64,000 nt of DNA from Hydrogenoanaerobacterium sp032017025 (GCF_032017025.1 NZ_DALZQO010000004.1:1-64000); one strand, 5' to 3'. Positions 43,543 through 52,043 are shown, counted from the stretch's first letter. Numbers and translations are program-made. The notes: a model not told the origin generated them from the sequence alone.

Positions 43543-43563
43543 AACCGGATTCATCATCCGGTT
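43543..43563 (-). terminator. intergenic hairpin after the binding-protein gene
   Basis: AACCGGAT pairs perfectly with ATCCGGTT; on the minus strand it is followed by TTGTCTG. It is a partial terminator or an mRNA-stabilising hairpin that lets the binding protein be made in excess over the permease and ATPase. Confidence 0.6.
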
Positions 43564-43601
43564 GTTTGCCTGTATATCGTAAATAAAATGCTAGGCTTAT
43601 A

Positions 43602-44474
43602 TTAGGGTTTTACCACAATCACCTGATTGTTGGCAAGATAGGGAGCTGTAATGAGCATAGATTCTTGTCTTTCAGGAGTGATGGTAAGAGCGTTCCAAAC
43701 GCAGTCAATGTTGCCTGTTTCGAGTTCAAGCTCTTTGGATGCCCAATCGATTGGCTGTAAAACAACCTCGTAGCCAAGAATGGCGCCAACTTTTTTTGCA
43801 AGGTCAATATCAAAGCCGACAATCTCATTGATCTGATCGCGGAAGCCCATTGGAGGGAAACTGTCATCTAACCCAACAACAAGCTTTTTCCCTGTTGTAT
43901 CGGGAACAATTGCTTCATCGGGTGCTTCAAAATTGCCTTTGAAAATGTCTTTTCCAAACCACTCGGTGGAAATCTTGGTGGTGGTTCCGTCGGCCTGCAT
44001 TGCACCAAGGGCTGCAACTACTTTATTGTAAATTTCTGTGTTGCCTTTTTTAAAAGCGATTCCATATTCCTCTGCTGCAAGGGAATCATTGAGTACTTTA
44101 AAACTGGAAGGATCTTTTGCTGCATAGTAGTTTGCGACAACCTCATCTAAAATTACCGCATCTACACGCCCTGCCTTTAAATCGTTCAGTGCGGCGATAT
44201 TATCGGGGAATTTAACAACCTCTTTTACCTTGGACGAAACCTCATCGCCTGCAAGTGCTGCTTCGGCAGAGGAATCTGTCTGCAATGCAACAATCTTGCC
44301 TTCAAGGTCGGCTTTGGTTACGATTCCATCCGCTGCGGGTTGTGTAGAGGAAGAATCGCCGGCCCCAGCAGAAGGCTGTACGGGGGCAGCAGATTCCGAT
44401 GGCTGAGAATTGCAGCCTGCCATTAGGCTTATTGTCATAACTACTGCCATGAGGCAAAGTGAAAATTTTTTCAT
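43602..44474 (-). CDS. amino-acid ABC transporter substrate-binding lipoprotein, circularly permuted
   Basis: A 290-residue lipoprotein (lipobox MAGC, Cys21, then a Ser/Pro/Ala linker to about 48). Residues 51-177 correspond to the second half of a normal SBP_bac_3 receptor (TKADLEGKIVALQTDSSAE ... GRVDAVILDE ... EEYGIAFKKGN ... ISTEWFGKDI). Residues 196-290 correspond to the first half (KKLVVGLDDSFPPMGFRD ... IVGFDIDLAKKVG ... IDWASKELELETGNIDCVWNALTITPER ... PYLANNQVIVVKP), and the chain stops exactly where that half normally continues into the second. The linker 178-195 joins the old C and N termini. The ligand Arg269 (ITPER) and Asp110 are kept, so it is probably functional. The frame is uninterrupted with its own signal and AAGGAG site, so it is not a simple frameshift. 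Confidence 0.85.
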   Translation of the reverse strand: MKKFSLCLMAVVMTISLMAGCNSQPSESAAPVQPSAGAGDSSSTQPAADGIVTKADLEGKIVALQTDSSAEAALAGDEVSSKVKEVVKFPDNIAALNDLKAGRVDAVILDEVVANYYAAKDPSSFKVLNDSLAAEEYGIAFKKGNTEIYNKVVAALGAMQADGTTTKISTEWFGKDIFKGNFEAPDEAIVPDTTGKKLVVGLDDSFPPMGFRDQINEIVGFDIDLAKKVGAILGYEVVLQPIDWASKELELETGNIDCVWNALTITPERQESMLITAPYLANNQVIVVKP

Positions 44475-44523
44475 TTTGTTAATCTCCTTAAACGTAAAAT
44501 AATCATCTAATTTGCTATGCTCC

Positions 44524-44572
44524 TATAATATCACTTTAGCGTGCTAATTAGCTAACGCGATAGCAGGCTAAT
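44524..44572 (-). promoter_or_regulatory. promoter and TTAGC/GCTAA repeats upstream of the binding-protein gene
   Basis: An extended -10 TGA-TATTAT lies at 44525-44530 on the minus strand. Just upstream, GCTAATTAGC (44543-44552) is a perfect 10-bp palindrome flanked by further TTAGC/GCTAA units at 44536-44540, 44551-44555 and 44568-44572. This is a plausible repressor or activator site; no factor is assigned. Confidence 0.4.
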
Positions 44573-44651
44573 ATTTCAGATTAACAGTTGTATTCTTGTA
44601 TTTTCACCCGATTGCTCGTTCTAGCACAATATTTCATATAATTTTTTAACA

Positions 44652-44683
44652 AAAAAGGCATGTACCAACGTACATGCCTTTTA
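44652..44683. terminator. terminator of the ispH-rpsA operon
   Basis: AAAAGGCATGTAC and GTACATGCCTTTT pair perfectly around CAAC, just after the stop of the fusion gene. Confidence 0.9.
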
Positions 44684-44698
44684 GCTTATTTACAATAA

Positions 44699-46654
44699 TT
44701 ATTCGGCAGACTCTTCTGCAGCTTCAGCAGGAGCGTCAAGCAAAACTTTCATCGACAGGCTGACACGTTTTTTGTCTGCATCAATCTCTGTGATTTTAGC
44801 ATCAACTTCGTTTCCTACAGCCAGAACATCGGCAACCTTGTCGACTCTGTCGTAAGAGATCTGAGAAATATGAATCAGACCGTCAACACCGGGGATAATT
44901 TGGGCGAATGCACCAAAGGTGGTGAGCGAAACAATCTTCGCTTTTACAACAGTGCCAACCGGGTAATCTCTCTTAATGATCTCCCAAGGGTTATCCTCGG
45001 TCTTTTTATAGCCCAGGCTAATCTTTTTATTCTCTTTGTCAATGTCTTTGACATAAACTTCGAGAATATCGCCAACCTTAACAACATCGGAAGGATGTTT
45101 GATTCTATTCCAGCTAAGCTCAGAAATATGAACCATACCGTCTACGCCGCCGAGATCAACAAATGCACCGTAAGAGGTAAGGGATTTAACTTCGCCCTTG
45201 TAGACTTTTCCGGTCTCAACATTTGCCCAGAACTCCTCAGCTGCTGCCTCTCTTGCTTTCAGGGCAACATCTTTAATGGAGCCGATAGCACGTTTTCTGC
45301 CACGCTCTTTTTTCAAATCGATAACCTTGAACTGCACTTTTTTCTTCAGCAAAGATTCAAGTTCTTCGTTGCGGGAAAGAGTTGCTTTGGAAGCGGGAAC
45401 AAAAATTCTGGAACCAATGCAGGAAACGATAACGCCGCCTTTTACAACCTCAACAACGACACCGTCCAGCACTTCGCCGGTCTCAAATGCGTTTTCAATC
45501 TTCTCCATACCGGCAATCTGATCCAGACGCTTTTTGGAGAGCATAACGGTACCTTCAACGTCATTAACGCGAACAACCAGCAGCTCAATCTGGTCGCCTT
45601 TTTTTACAAGGTCTTCCAGCTTGGCATTGGGGTCATCTGTAAATTCAGCAAATGGAACATACCCGGCATGTTTTGTGCCGATATCAACCTGCAGCTCGTT
45701 TGGTGCAATACCAACTACGAGGCCTGTCTCCTTCTTCCCGTTATATGTACTTTTGAAGGATTGATCCAGCAATTCCTCAAAACTAATTTCTTCCTCTTGG
45801 TTCTTTAGAATCTCACTCATTGTTTTTTGTACCTCCTTAATTATACAAGCCGGAGTCGAAGCCCCAGCTGTAACACCAATATTGGTGGCCTGCGCAAAAT
45901 CGTAATCGTACAACTCCTCCGCGCGTTCCACAAGAATAGATCTTGTGATATCACTGCAGATTTGATAAAGCTTTGCAGTATTGGAGCTTGTACGTCCGCC
46001 GACAACAATCATCAAATCAGATTTCTGGGCCAACTCAATCGCCTCTTGTTGCCGTTTCGCGGTAGCAATACATATTGTATCAAAAATTCTAAGATTTGTA
46101 CACACTTTTTTTGCAGTTTCTACGCATTTTTGCCACTCTAACGTGTGAAATGTTGTTTGTGCTACCATTGAGCATGCATTTTCTGTTAACATTGACGATT
46201 TTTTGCAGATATCTAGAAATTCCTGGGCTGTTTTAAATATAAATACCGGTTCGCTACAATGCCCCTTGATGCCAAGCACCTCAGGATGAGATGCATCGCC
46301 TGCAATAAAAATAGTTCTTCCCTGTTCACTTTGTTCTTTCACTATTTGATGAATTTTTTTTACAAATGGGCAGGTTGCGTCCACATACATAAGGCCTCGT
46401 GCCTCAATCTCATCAAATACCGATTGCTCTACACCGTGTGAACGAATTACAACAGTTGCATCTTGCGGCAAATCGCTTACCTTATTTATTTTCGTAACTC
46501 CACTTTCAGCAAGCTGTTTTACAATCTGTGGGTTGTGGATAATGGGCCCCAAAGTGAAAACATTTTTGCTCTTACCTGCATATTCAAACGCAAGGTTGAC
46601 TGCGCGGTCTACACCAAAGCAAAATCCGGCCGTTTTTGCCACTGTAATTTTCAC
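44699..46654 (-). CDS. ispH: bifunctional HMBPP reductase (IspH) / ribosomal protein S1 fusion
   Basis: A 651-residue fusion. Residues 1-280 are IspH, the 4Fe-4S enzyme reducing HMBPP to IPP/DMAPP in the MEP pathway, with the three cluster cysteines in GFCFGVDRAV (Cys12), DATCPFVKK (about 96) and TICIAT (about 190-200), and the proton donor TxE region. Residues about 305-640 contain four S1 RNA-binding domains, each with the typical GxVxxxxxxGxxVxxG pattern; domains 3 and 4 (SYGAFVDLGGVDGMVHISELS, FGAFAQIIPGVDGLIHISQIS) are the most canonical. The fusion is widespread in Clostridia. The start is a GTG with GGAGG 9 bases upstream. It is the last gene of rpiR-baiN-cmk-plsC-ispH. Confidence 0.95.
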   Translation of the reverse strand: MKITVAKTAGFCFGVDRAVNLAFEYAGKSKNVFTLGPIIHNPQIVKQLAESGVTKINKVSDLPQDATVVIRSHGVEQSVFDEIEARGLMYVDATCPFVKKIHQIVKEQSEQGRTIFIAGDASHPEVLGIKGHCSEPVFIFKTAQEFLDICKKSSMLTENACSMVAQTTFHTLEWQKCVETAKKVCTNLRIFDTICIATAKRQQEAIELAQKSDLMIVVGGRTSSNTAKLYQICSDITRSILVERAEELYDYDFAQATNIGVTAGASTPACIIKEVQKTMSEILKNQEEEISFEELLDQSFKSTYNGKKETGLVVGIAPNELQVDIGTKHAGYVPFAEFTDDPNAKLEDLVKKGDQIELLVVRVNDVEGTVMLSKKRLDQIAGMEKIENAFETGEVLDGVVVEVVKGGVIVSCIGSRIFVPASKATLSRNEELESLLKKKVQFKVIDLKKERGRKRAIGSIKDVALKAREAAAEEFWANVETGKVYKGEVKSLTSYGAFVDLGGVDGMVHISELSWNRIKHPSDVVKVGDILEVYVKDIDKENKKISLGYKKTEDNPWEIIKRDYPVGTVVKAKIVSLTTFGAFAQIIPGVDGLIHISQISYDRVDKVADVLAVGNEVDAKITEIDADKKRVSLSMKVLLDAPAEAAEESAE

Positions 46655-46657
46655 AGG

Positions 46658-47251
46658 CTAATCCTCCAGCAATGCAGAAATTTCAGACATAATACGAGCA
46701 GTCGCCGCTTTGATGTCAGACGGCTTATTGTCTTCAATATGTAGCTCGCTGTTGGGAATTATTTTACCATAACGAACCACAATTTTTGAGCGAAACCGAA
46801 CCGGCTCGGTAAATTTGATGCCCACTGGCAATACATCGCCGCCGGACTTGGATGCAATTACAGAAATCCCGGACTTACCTTTGAGCAGTTTGCCGTCCTT
46901 TGACCGTGTACCCTCGGGGAACATCGCGAGAATTCTACCGCTTTGCACAATATTGATGGCATAATCGATTGCACCGGTATCGCCTTTACCGCGTTCAACC
47001 GGAAAGGCCTCTAGCTTACGTACAAGAAAACCCAGCACCGGGATGCGGAATAGTTCTGCTTTTGCCATAAAATAAAGCTGCTTTTTTATTTTCCACGCAA
47101 GATAAACAGGATCCATATCGGTACGGTGATTGGAGCAAATAATATACCCGCCGCGGTCTGGAATGTTTTTGACACCCTCAAATTCTATTTTGTGCCATAA
47201 CCACATGCATATACCAAGTAAACCTCTTCCAAATCGAAACAATAAGCTCAT
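46658..47251 (-). CDS. plsC: 1-acyl-sn-glycerol-3-phosphate acyltransferase
   Basis: A 197-residue PlsC-family enzyme that acylates lysophosphatidic acid to phosphatidic acid at the inner membrane face. Motif I is SNHRTDMDP (NHx4D, about 41-49), motif II KAELFRIPVLG, motif III FPEGTRSKDG (about 105-114) and motif IV VLPVGI. One N-terminal hydrophobic stretch (about 8-22) is the membrane anchor. The ATG at 47251 has GGGAGA 8 bases upstream; the in-frame 47290 start lies inside cmk. It sits 3 bases before ispH, a common clostridial order. Confidence 0.92.
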   Translation of the reverse strand: MSLLFRFGRGLLGICMWLWHKIEFEGVKNIPDRGGYIICSNHRTDMDPVYLAWKIKKQLYFMAKAELFRIPVLGFLVRKLEAFPVERGKGDTGAIDYAINIVQSGRILAMFPEGTRSKDGKLLKGKSGISVIASKSGGDVLPVGIKFTEPVRFRSKIVVRYGKIIPNSELHIEDNKPSDIKAATARIMSEISALLED

Positions 47252-47276
47252 AAATAAATCTCCCAAATGCTTTCTA

Positions 47277-47948
47277 CTACAGTTTTGCAAGCGCGCCTTC
47301 TACCACACGAATCAGCTGATCAATTGACTGCTGTTTGGTATTGCCGGTTGTATCTACCAAAATCGCATCCTCCGCCTGTTTTAACGGTGCGATAGCGCGG
47401 TGTGAGTCGTTATAATCGCGCTGCATTACATCTTTGAGCACTTCGTCAAAGTCTGCTTCCATCCCCCTGCGCTGCAGTTCGTGGTGACGCCTGCCCGCAC
47501 GGTCCTCCGGCGTTGCTGTAAGAAAAATTTTCACCTGCGCATCGGGCAAAACCACAGTGCCAATATCTCTGCCATCCATAACTACATGGTTGGTCTTTGC
47601 AAGGTTTTGTTGCAGGTCAAATAGAAATGCACGAACTACAGGTAAAGCCGATACATTGGAGGCTGCCATTGACATCTCCGGAGTTCGGATGTAATCTGAA
47701 ACATCTTCATTGTTTAAAAATACCCTCTGTTCTCCATCTACAAACTTTAGTGCAACATCGATATATGGTAAAAGGCGTGCAATATCATGTTCAGAGGTTG
47801 TATCTACCCCGTTTTGCAAAGCATAGTAACCTACCGCACGGTATAATGCCCCTGTATCTACATAGATATAGCCAAGCCGTTTTGCCAAAGCACGTGCTAT
47901 GGTGCTTTTTCCTGCGCCCGCAGGACCATCTATCGCGACAGAAATCAT
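47277..47948 (-). CDS. cmk: cytidylate kinase
   Basis: Phosphorylates CMP and dCMP with ATP; 223 residues. P-loop DGPAGAGKST (about 7-16), the NMP-binding YVDTGALYRAVG (about 29-40), MDGRDIGTVVLPDA (about 124-137) and the LID LTATPEDRAGRRHHEL (about 143-158). The domain size fits the short Gram-positive form. It is followed by plsC and preceded by the BaiN-like gene. ATG start; the site is weak (AGGCTTTATCAGT). Confidence 0.95.
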   Translation of the reverse strand: MISVAIDGPAGAGKSTIARALAKRLGYIYVDTGALYRAVGYYALQNGVDTTSEHDIARLLPYIDVALKFVDGEQRVFLNNEDVSDYIRTPEMSMAASNVSALPVVRAFLFDLQQNLAKTNHVVMDGRDIGTVVLPDAQVKIFLTATPEDRAGRRHHELQRRGMEADFDEVLKDVMQRDYNDSHRAIAPLKQAEDAILVDTTGNTKQQSIDQLIRVVEGALAKL

Positions 47949-47981
47949 ACTGATAAAGCCTCCAAAAATAAATCTATGGTC

Positions 47982-49232
47982 TTATCCCCCGAATTCTCCG
48001 GCATGCGTACCCGCAAGTACCCCTGTTGAAAAGGCAATCTGGAGATTAAATCCGCCTGTGTAGGCATCAACATCCATCACTTCGCCCGCAAAGTATAAGC
48101 CCTTTACAAGCTTAGATTCCATCGTTTTAGGGTTGATTTCTTTTACATTTACCCCGCCGGATGTGATGATGGCTTCATTAATGGGGCGAAATGCGCACGG
48201 TGTAACACGCAGATGCTTGATAAGCTCTGCCAATGCCCTGCGCTGCTCCTTGGTAATTTGGTTTACCTTTTGCGCACCGTCAATGCCCGAAAGCTCAACC
48301 ACCACCGGAATCATTTTGCGCGGCAACAGTTCCGAAAGGCTGTTGAGAAAATCCTTATTTAAGTTTTTAGCAAAATCGCGTAGCAAACGGGCATCCAGTT
48401 GTTCGACAGAAAGCGCGGGCTTTAAATCGATTTCAATCGTATAATCGCGCAGCTTTTCCTGCTTCATATGGCTGGTCGCACTTAAAATAAGCGGACCAGA
48501 CACGCCGAAATGGGTAAAAAGCATTTCACCAAGTTCGTGGTAAAGTGCCTTTTCTTTTGCAGTATCGATAAGCGTGACGGTTACATTCTTGAGCGAAAGC
48601 CCCATCATCTCCTTGCACCATGGCTCGTTTGTGACGACAGGAATCAGTGAAGGTGTAGGCGTGACGATACTGTGCCCCGCCTGCTTTGCCAGTGTATAGC
48701 CATCGCCTGATGATCCGGTAGTGGGGTAGCTCAAACCACCCGTTGCAACAATAACGCTGCTACATGGTATGCTTGTGCCATCCTCCAGCTTTATGCCTGC
48801 AACTGCGCCATCTTTCATCAGCAAAGCTTTACAACGCCCCTCAAGCAGCTTTGCCCCGCTTACATGAATATGCTTCGCAAGTGCATCAACAATATCCACC
48901 GATTTATCGGATACCGGAAACACACGGTTGCCACGCTCAGTTTTAAGCCTAACGCCTAAATTTTCGAAAAAGGCGATGGTGTCCTGGGTAGAGAAGTTGT
49001 TGATCGCGCTATACAAAAACTTACCGTTCACCTTTACCGCATTGATAAAAGCATTGTTGTCGCAGTTATTCGTTACATTGCAGCGCCCTTTTCCGGTAAT
49101 CATTATCTTACGGCCAATACGTGCATTGCGCTCTATAACAGCCGTGCTCAGACCCCGCTGCGCAGTAATGCCTGCAGCCATTGCACCTGCGGCACCTGCA
49201 CCAATAACAACCACATCATATTTTTGTGACAT
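47982..49232 (-). CDS. HI0933/BaiN-like NAD(P)/FAD-dependent oxidoreductase
   Basis: A 416-residue flavoprotein of the HI0933 (YhiN/BaiN) family. The N-terminal FAD-binding motif is VVIGAGAAGAMAAG (about 7-20), followed by RNARIGRKIMITGKGRCNVTNN, the family signature (about 36-57). Other motifs are VIVATGGLSYPTTGSSGDGY and, at the C terminus, GLYFAGEVMDVDAYTGGFNLQIAFSTG. One member reduces bile-acid intermediates; most are unassigned. The ATG overlaps the end of the rpiR gene by 17 bases, so it is coupled to it; GAGGGG is about 12 bases upstream. Confidence 0.9.
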   Translation of the reverse strand: MSQKYDVVVIGAGAAGAMAAGITAQRGLSTAVIERNARIGRKIMITGKGRCNVTNNCDNNAFINAVKVNGKFLYSAINNFSTQDTIAFFENLGVRLKTERGNRVFPVSDKSVDIVDALAKHIHVSGAKLLEGRCKALLMKDGAVAGIKLEDGTSIPCSSVIVATGGLSYPTTGSSGDGYTLAKQAGHSIVTPTPSLIPVVTNEPWCKEMMGLSLKNVTVTLIDTAKEKALYHELGEMLFTHFGVSGPLILSATSHMKQEKLRDYTIEIDLKPALSVEQLDARLLRDFAKNLNKDFLNSLSELLPRKMIPVVVELSGIDGAQKVNQITKEQRRALAELIKHLRVTPCAFRPINEAIITSGGVNVKEINPKTMESKLVKGLYFAGEVMDVDAYTGGFNLQIAFSTGVLAGTHAGEFGG

Positions 49233-50106
49233 CTATATCGTGAGTCCCCTCTATTTTTTCATAAACATTGTATTCATCCCAAATTTGCTCAAGACGAGAA
49301 AACGTCGCAGAAATTTCATTTTTCTTGCGCAGACCCACCGCAACAATCAGCGCATTGATTAAACTGAGCGGTGCTACAAGCGAGTCGACAAACGACGCCA
49401 TGTCACTGCGTGCCAAAAGAACATTGTCCGATATTTCCGCAATGGGTGACTGTGAACTATCGGTAATCGCTATTACCTTAGCGCCGTTATCGGCTGCAAA
49501 TTTTGCACCGTTAAAGGTTCTCTGTGAATAACGCGGAAAGGTGATACCAATGAATACATCCTCTTTACCAATGCGCAGAATCTGCTCAAACATCTCACTG
49601 GAGCTGTTGGTATTGATAAGACGTACGTCATCGAAAATGTGATTGAAATAAAAGTATAAAAAACGCGATAATGCGGACGAACTTCGAATACCGAGAATAT
49701 AAATGGTTCTGGCAGCACAAAGCGCATCTACAGTGTCATTGAAATCATCTGATGACGATTCCTCCAGTGTTCTGCGAATATTCTCAATGTCCGAACTAAG
49801 TACTTTGGCAAGAACATCACCACCGCCAATTTGGTCGTTGGTTACCTCCATACGCTGTACAGCGGTCAGGCGGTTGCGTATCAGCTCCTGTAAGGCGCGC
49901 TGCAGCTGCGGGTAGCCCTCGTAGCCAACCTCCGATGCAAAGCGAACCACGGTGGATTCGCTGACGCCAACTGTATTGCCCAGCTTGGAAGCTGTCATAA
50001 AGGCTGCTTTATCATAATGGTTGATGATGTAGTCAGCAATGATCTTTTGTCCTTTGGAAAAACTGGCCATCATACCACTGATGAGATTAATTAAGTCTTT
50101 ATTCAA
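49216..50106 (-). CDS. MurR/RpiR family transcriptional regulator
   Basis: A 296-residue regulator. An N-terminal HTH_6 domain (about 1-77) contains the recognition helix VGVSESTVVRFASEVGYEGYPQLQ. A C-terminal SIS sugar-phosphate-binding domain (about 125-250) has IYILGIRSSSALSRF, IGITFPRYSQRTF and VIAITDSSQSPIAEISD. Family members sense sugar phosphates such as N-acetylmuramate 6-phosphate. The neighbours are not sugar genes, so the effector is unknown. It heads the operon with baiN-like, cmk, plsC and ispH-rpsA, and has repeats at its own promoter suggesting autoregulation. ATG with GGAGAGGTG upstream. Confidence 0.93.
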   Translation of the reverse strand: MNKDLINLISGMMASFSKGQKIIADYIINHYDKAAFMTASKLGNTVGVSESTVVRFASEVGYEGYPQLQRALQELIRNRLTAVQRMEVTNDQIGGGDVLAKVLSSDIENIRRTLEESSSDDFNDTVDALCAARTIYILGIRSSSALSRFLYFYFNHIFDDVRLINTNSSSEMFEQILRIGKEDVFIGITFPRYSQRTFNGAKFAADNGAKVIAITDSSQSPIAEISDNVLLARSDMASFVDSLVAPLSLINALIVAVGLRKKNEISATFSRLEQIWDEYNVYEKIEGTHDIDVTKI

Positions 50107-50126
50107 AATGAATCACCTCTCCTTTT

Positions 50127-50155
50127 ATTCTATCCTGTATTCCTGCAAAAATCAA
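50127..50155 (-). promoter_or_regulatory. rpiR operon promoter with repeats in the spacer
   Basis: On the minus strand TTGATT, a 17-base spacer and TAGAAT. Two ATCCTGTA/TTCCTGCA copies (50132-50147 on plus) fill the spacer, a position where a bound protein would block RNA polymerase. Confidence 0.65.
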
Positions 50156-50183
50156 GCAAAACAGTAAAATAAGGCTTGTATCA

Positions 50184-50208
50184 TGCAGGATTTCAAAATC
50201 ATCCTGCA
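50184..50208. promoter_or_regulatory. inverted repeat upstream of rpiR (operator candidate)
   Basis: TGCAGGAT and ATCCTGCA are exact inverted repeats separated by nine bases, about 30 bases upstream of the rpiR promoter. They repeat the sequence found inside that promoter, giving four similar half sites in 77 bases. Confidence 0.55.
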
Positions 50209-50242
50209 AAAAAGCAGACTTACCTTAACGGAAGCCTGCTTT
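50209..50242 (-). terminator. amidase terminator
   Basis: AAAAAGCAGACT and AAGCCTGCTTTT pair with one mismatch around a short loop, 14 bases after the amidase stop; the T-run is on the minus strand. Confidence 0.7.
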
Positions 50243-50255
50243 TCGTCTGTTTTTA

Positions 50256-52043
50256 TTAAGATAAATAATCGATGATACCGTCACCAATAGCATTTGCCAT
50301 GTTAAACATGCCGCGTCTGCTTGCCATATCATCAAATTCTTTCGGGTTCGTGATGAAGCCCATCTCTACTAAAACCGATGGCGCACAGCTGTTAAGCGTG
50401 ACACGGAAGTTGCTGAACTTCACTCCGCGGGATGCCCTGCCCGTTTCGGTAAGCATATGCGAAAGCAATGTGTTACCAAAGGCTTTTGCATTGCCTTCAT
50501 AGTAGTAAATTTCTATCCCGTTGGGTTTGAGCCCGTTTTGATTGGTGCCAATGCTGTTGCAGTGCAGTGAGATGAAGAAATCTGCTTTGTTGCTGTAAGC
50601 CGGCATCATTCGTTCGACATAATCGGATTTATTTTTTGCTGTAACTCCACTGCCCTCAAGCAGAACCTCTGCCCCCAGAGATTCCAAACGTTTTTTTACA
50701 GCGATTGCGGTATTTGCCGTAATGTTACTCTCGCTAATTCCGGAGCCGTTCATAATACCCAGTGCACCGGGGTCGCTTCCGCCATGGCCTGCATCTATTG
50801 CCACCAGCACACCTGCTAAGGGCTTGCTGCTGTTACCCGAAAGCGTGGGTTTGTACTTGCAGTAAAGCGTTGTAACGCTATCCTTGTATTCAATAACGTA
50901 ACCCCACAGGGTTCGGTTGGTATCGCGGTTGAATGTGATTGTGGTGTCACCGTTTTCTTCCGACACTGAAGCACCGGTAAACAGCTTGCTTTCGTCTGTA
51001 GACACACTGTCAATCCCAGTAGTGTGGTGCAGTGTAATGGTGAGTGTATCACTGCCGCGCGAGGTTGTAACGACCGGCTGTGCCGTACCGCTGAATATAA
51101 AACGTTCACCATACGCCGTGCCCTTGTACGAAACCCCCGAAACCTTGTTGCTGCTGGCTCCCGCGGTAAGGGGCTCTGTGGTATTCTTGAGTATCCAGCC
51201 GCCCATACCAAGCTGATACATTGTAGAGTTTGAGCCGACAACATAGTCGGTTGCACCGATTTTGGCTGTAGTGATGAACTTGCTGCTGGTGTTGCCCTCG
51301 GCAAAAATGCTGGAGGACGGATCGGTTACCTGCACCAAAAGCGTTTCACCGCCTGCAAAAAGCTGACCGCCAGAGGTGTAGGTTTTATTCGCACCATTAT
51401 AGGACAAGGTATATTTTACATGACCCAGATTGGTGGTTTTTCCAAAGGAAGGAACTGTATAGGAAGCTTTGAACGTGGCCGGAATACCGGTTTGTGCGGC
51501 AGCTACCTGACGCATGGGGTAACTGGTACCGTTTACGGTGGCTGTTACACTTGCGCCCGCGGGTGCAATGCACTGTAAGGTTACCTCAGTGCCTGCAAGC
51601 TCGCCTGTGTTGCATGACGGATACATAGAGGAAACGTTATTGATGGTTGCCAAGTCGCTTCCGTAACCGCTGCCCTGTGTGATGGTAATGGACTTAGCCA
51701 CACCTGTATCCTGTGTGAAATCGAAGGTGTTATCACCGGAATTCAAAGATACATAAACACCGAAGCTGCCGCTTTTACCGCGATTTGCTACAATCTCTCC
51801 ATTTATGTAAAGATTATAATCCGGGTTTGAGTTACCGGTAATATAATATGCGGTAGCGCTTGTTTTAACATTTTTACTTGGGCGTGTGATGTTAAGATTT
51901 TGCGGTACCCAAGTAGAAACATGACTTGTAATGTAATCAAAATCATTGTAGCCGGAAGCCGCATACGCCGGAATTGACAATCCACCTACTGCGAGACAAG
52001 CCGCCGTTAAAATCGCAGCTGTTTTGGTTACGACCTTGCTCAT
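50256..52043 (-). CDS. N-acetylmuramoyl-L-alanine amidase (Amidase_3)
   Basis: A 595-residue secreted enzyme cleaving the bond between MurNAc and L-Ala in peptidoglycan. A signal peptide (about 1-28, cut near AYA) is followed by a long Ser/Thr/Gly-rich beta region of unknown type (about 30-405), probably wall-binding. The Amidase_3 catalytic domain is at about 408-594: zinc ligands His in AIDAGHGGSDPG, Glu in ISESN and His in FISLHCNS, and the catalytic Glu in VEMGFITNPKEFD. ATG with GAAGGAG upstream. It is monocistronic with its own terminator and no spore-gene neighbours. Confidence 0.92.
   Translation of the reverse strand: MSKVVTKTAAILTAACLAVGGLSIPAYAASGYNDFDYITSHVSTWVPQNLNITRPSKNVKTSATAYYITGNSNPDYNLYINGEIVANRGKSGSFGVYVSLNSGDNTFDFTQDTGVAKSITITQGSGYGSDLATINNVSSMYPSCNTGELAGTEVTLQCIAPAGASVTATVNGTSYPMRQVAAAQTGIPATFKASYTVPSFGKTTNLGHVKYTLSYNGANKTYTSGGQLFAGGETLLVQVTDPSSSIFAEGNTSSKFITTAKIGATDYVVGSNSTMYQLGMGGWILKNTTEPLTAGASSNKVSGVSYKGTAYGERFIFSGTAQPVVTTSRGSDTLTITLHHTTGIDSVSTDESKLFTGASVSEENGDTTITFNRDTNRTLWGYVIEYKDSVTTLYCKYKPTLSGNSSKPLAGVLVAIDAGHGGSDPGALGIMNGSGISESNITANTAIAVKKRLESLGAEVLLEGSGVTAKNKSDYVERMMPAYSNKADFFISLHCNSIGTNQNGLKPNGIEIYYYEGNAKAFGNTLLSHMLTETGRASRGVKFSNFRVTLNSCAPSVLVEMGFITNPKEFDDMASRRGMFNMANAIGDGIIDYLS

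Noticed and set aside
43602..44474. Possibility that the odd order of the receptor results from a frameshift or truncated tandem genes
   Set aside because: The frame is continuous, has one signal peptide, and each half occurs once and is complete, which fits permutation rather than decay.
44870..45808. 312-codon plus-strand frame opposite ispH-rpsA
   Set aside because: It lies fully antisense to the well-supported IspH/S1 fusion; its length comes from codon bias on the opposite strand and it shows no domain.
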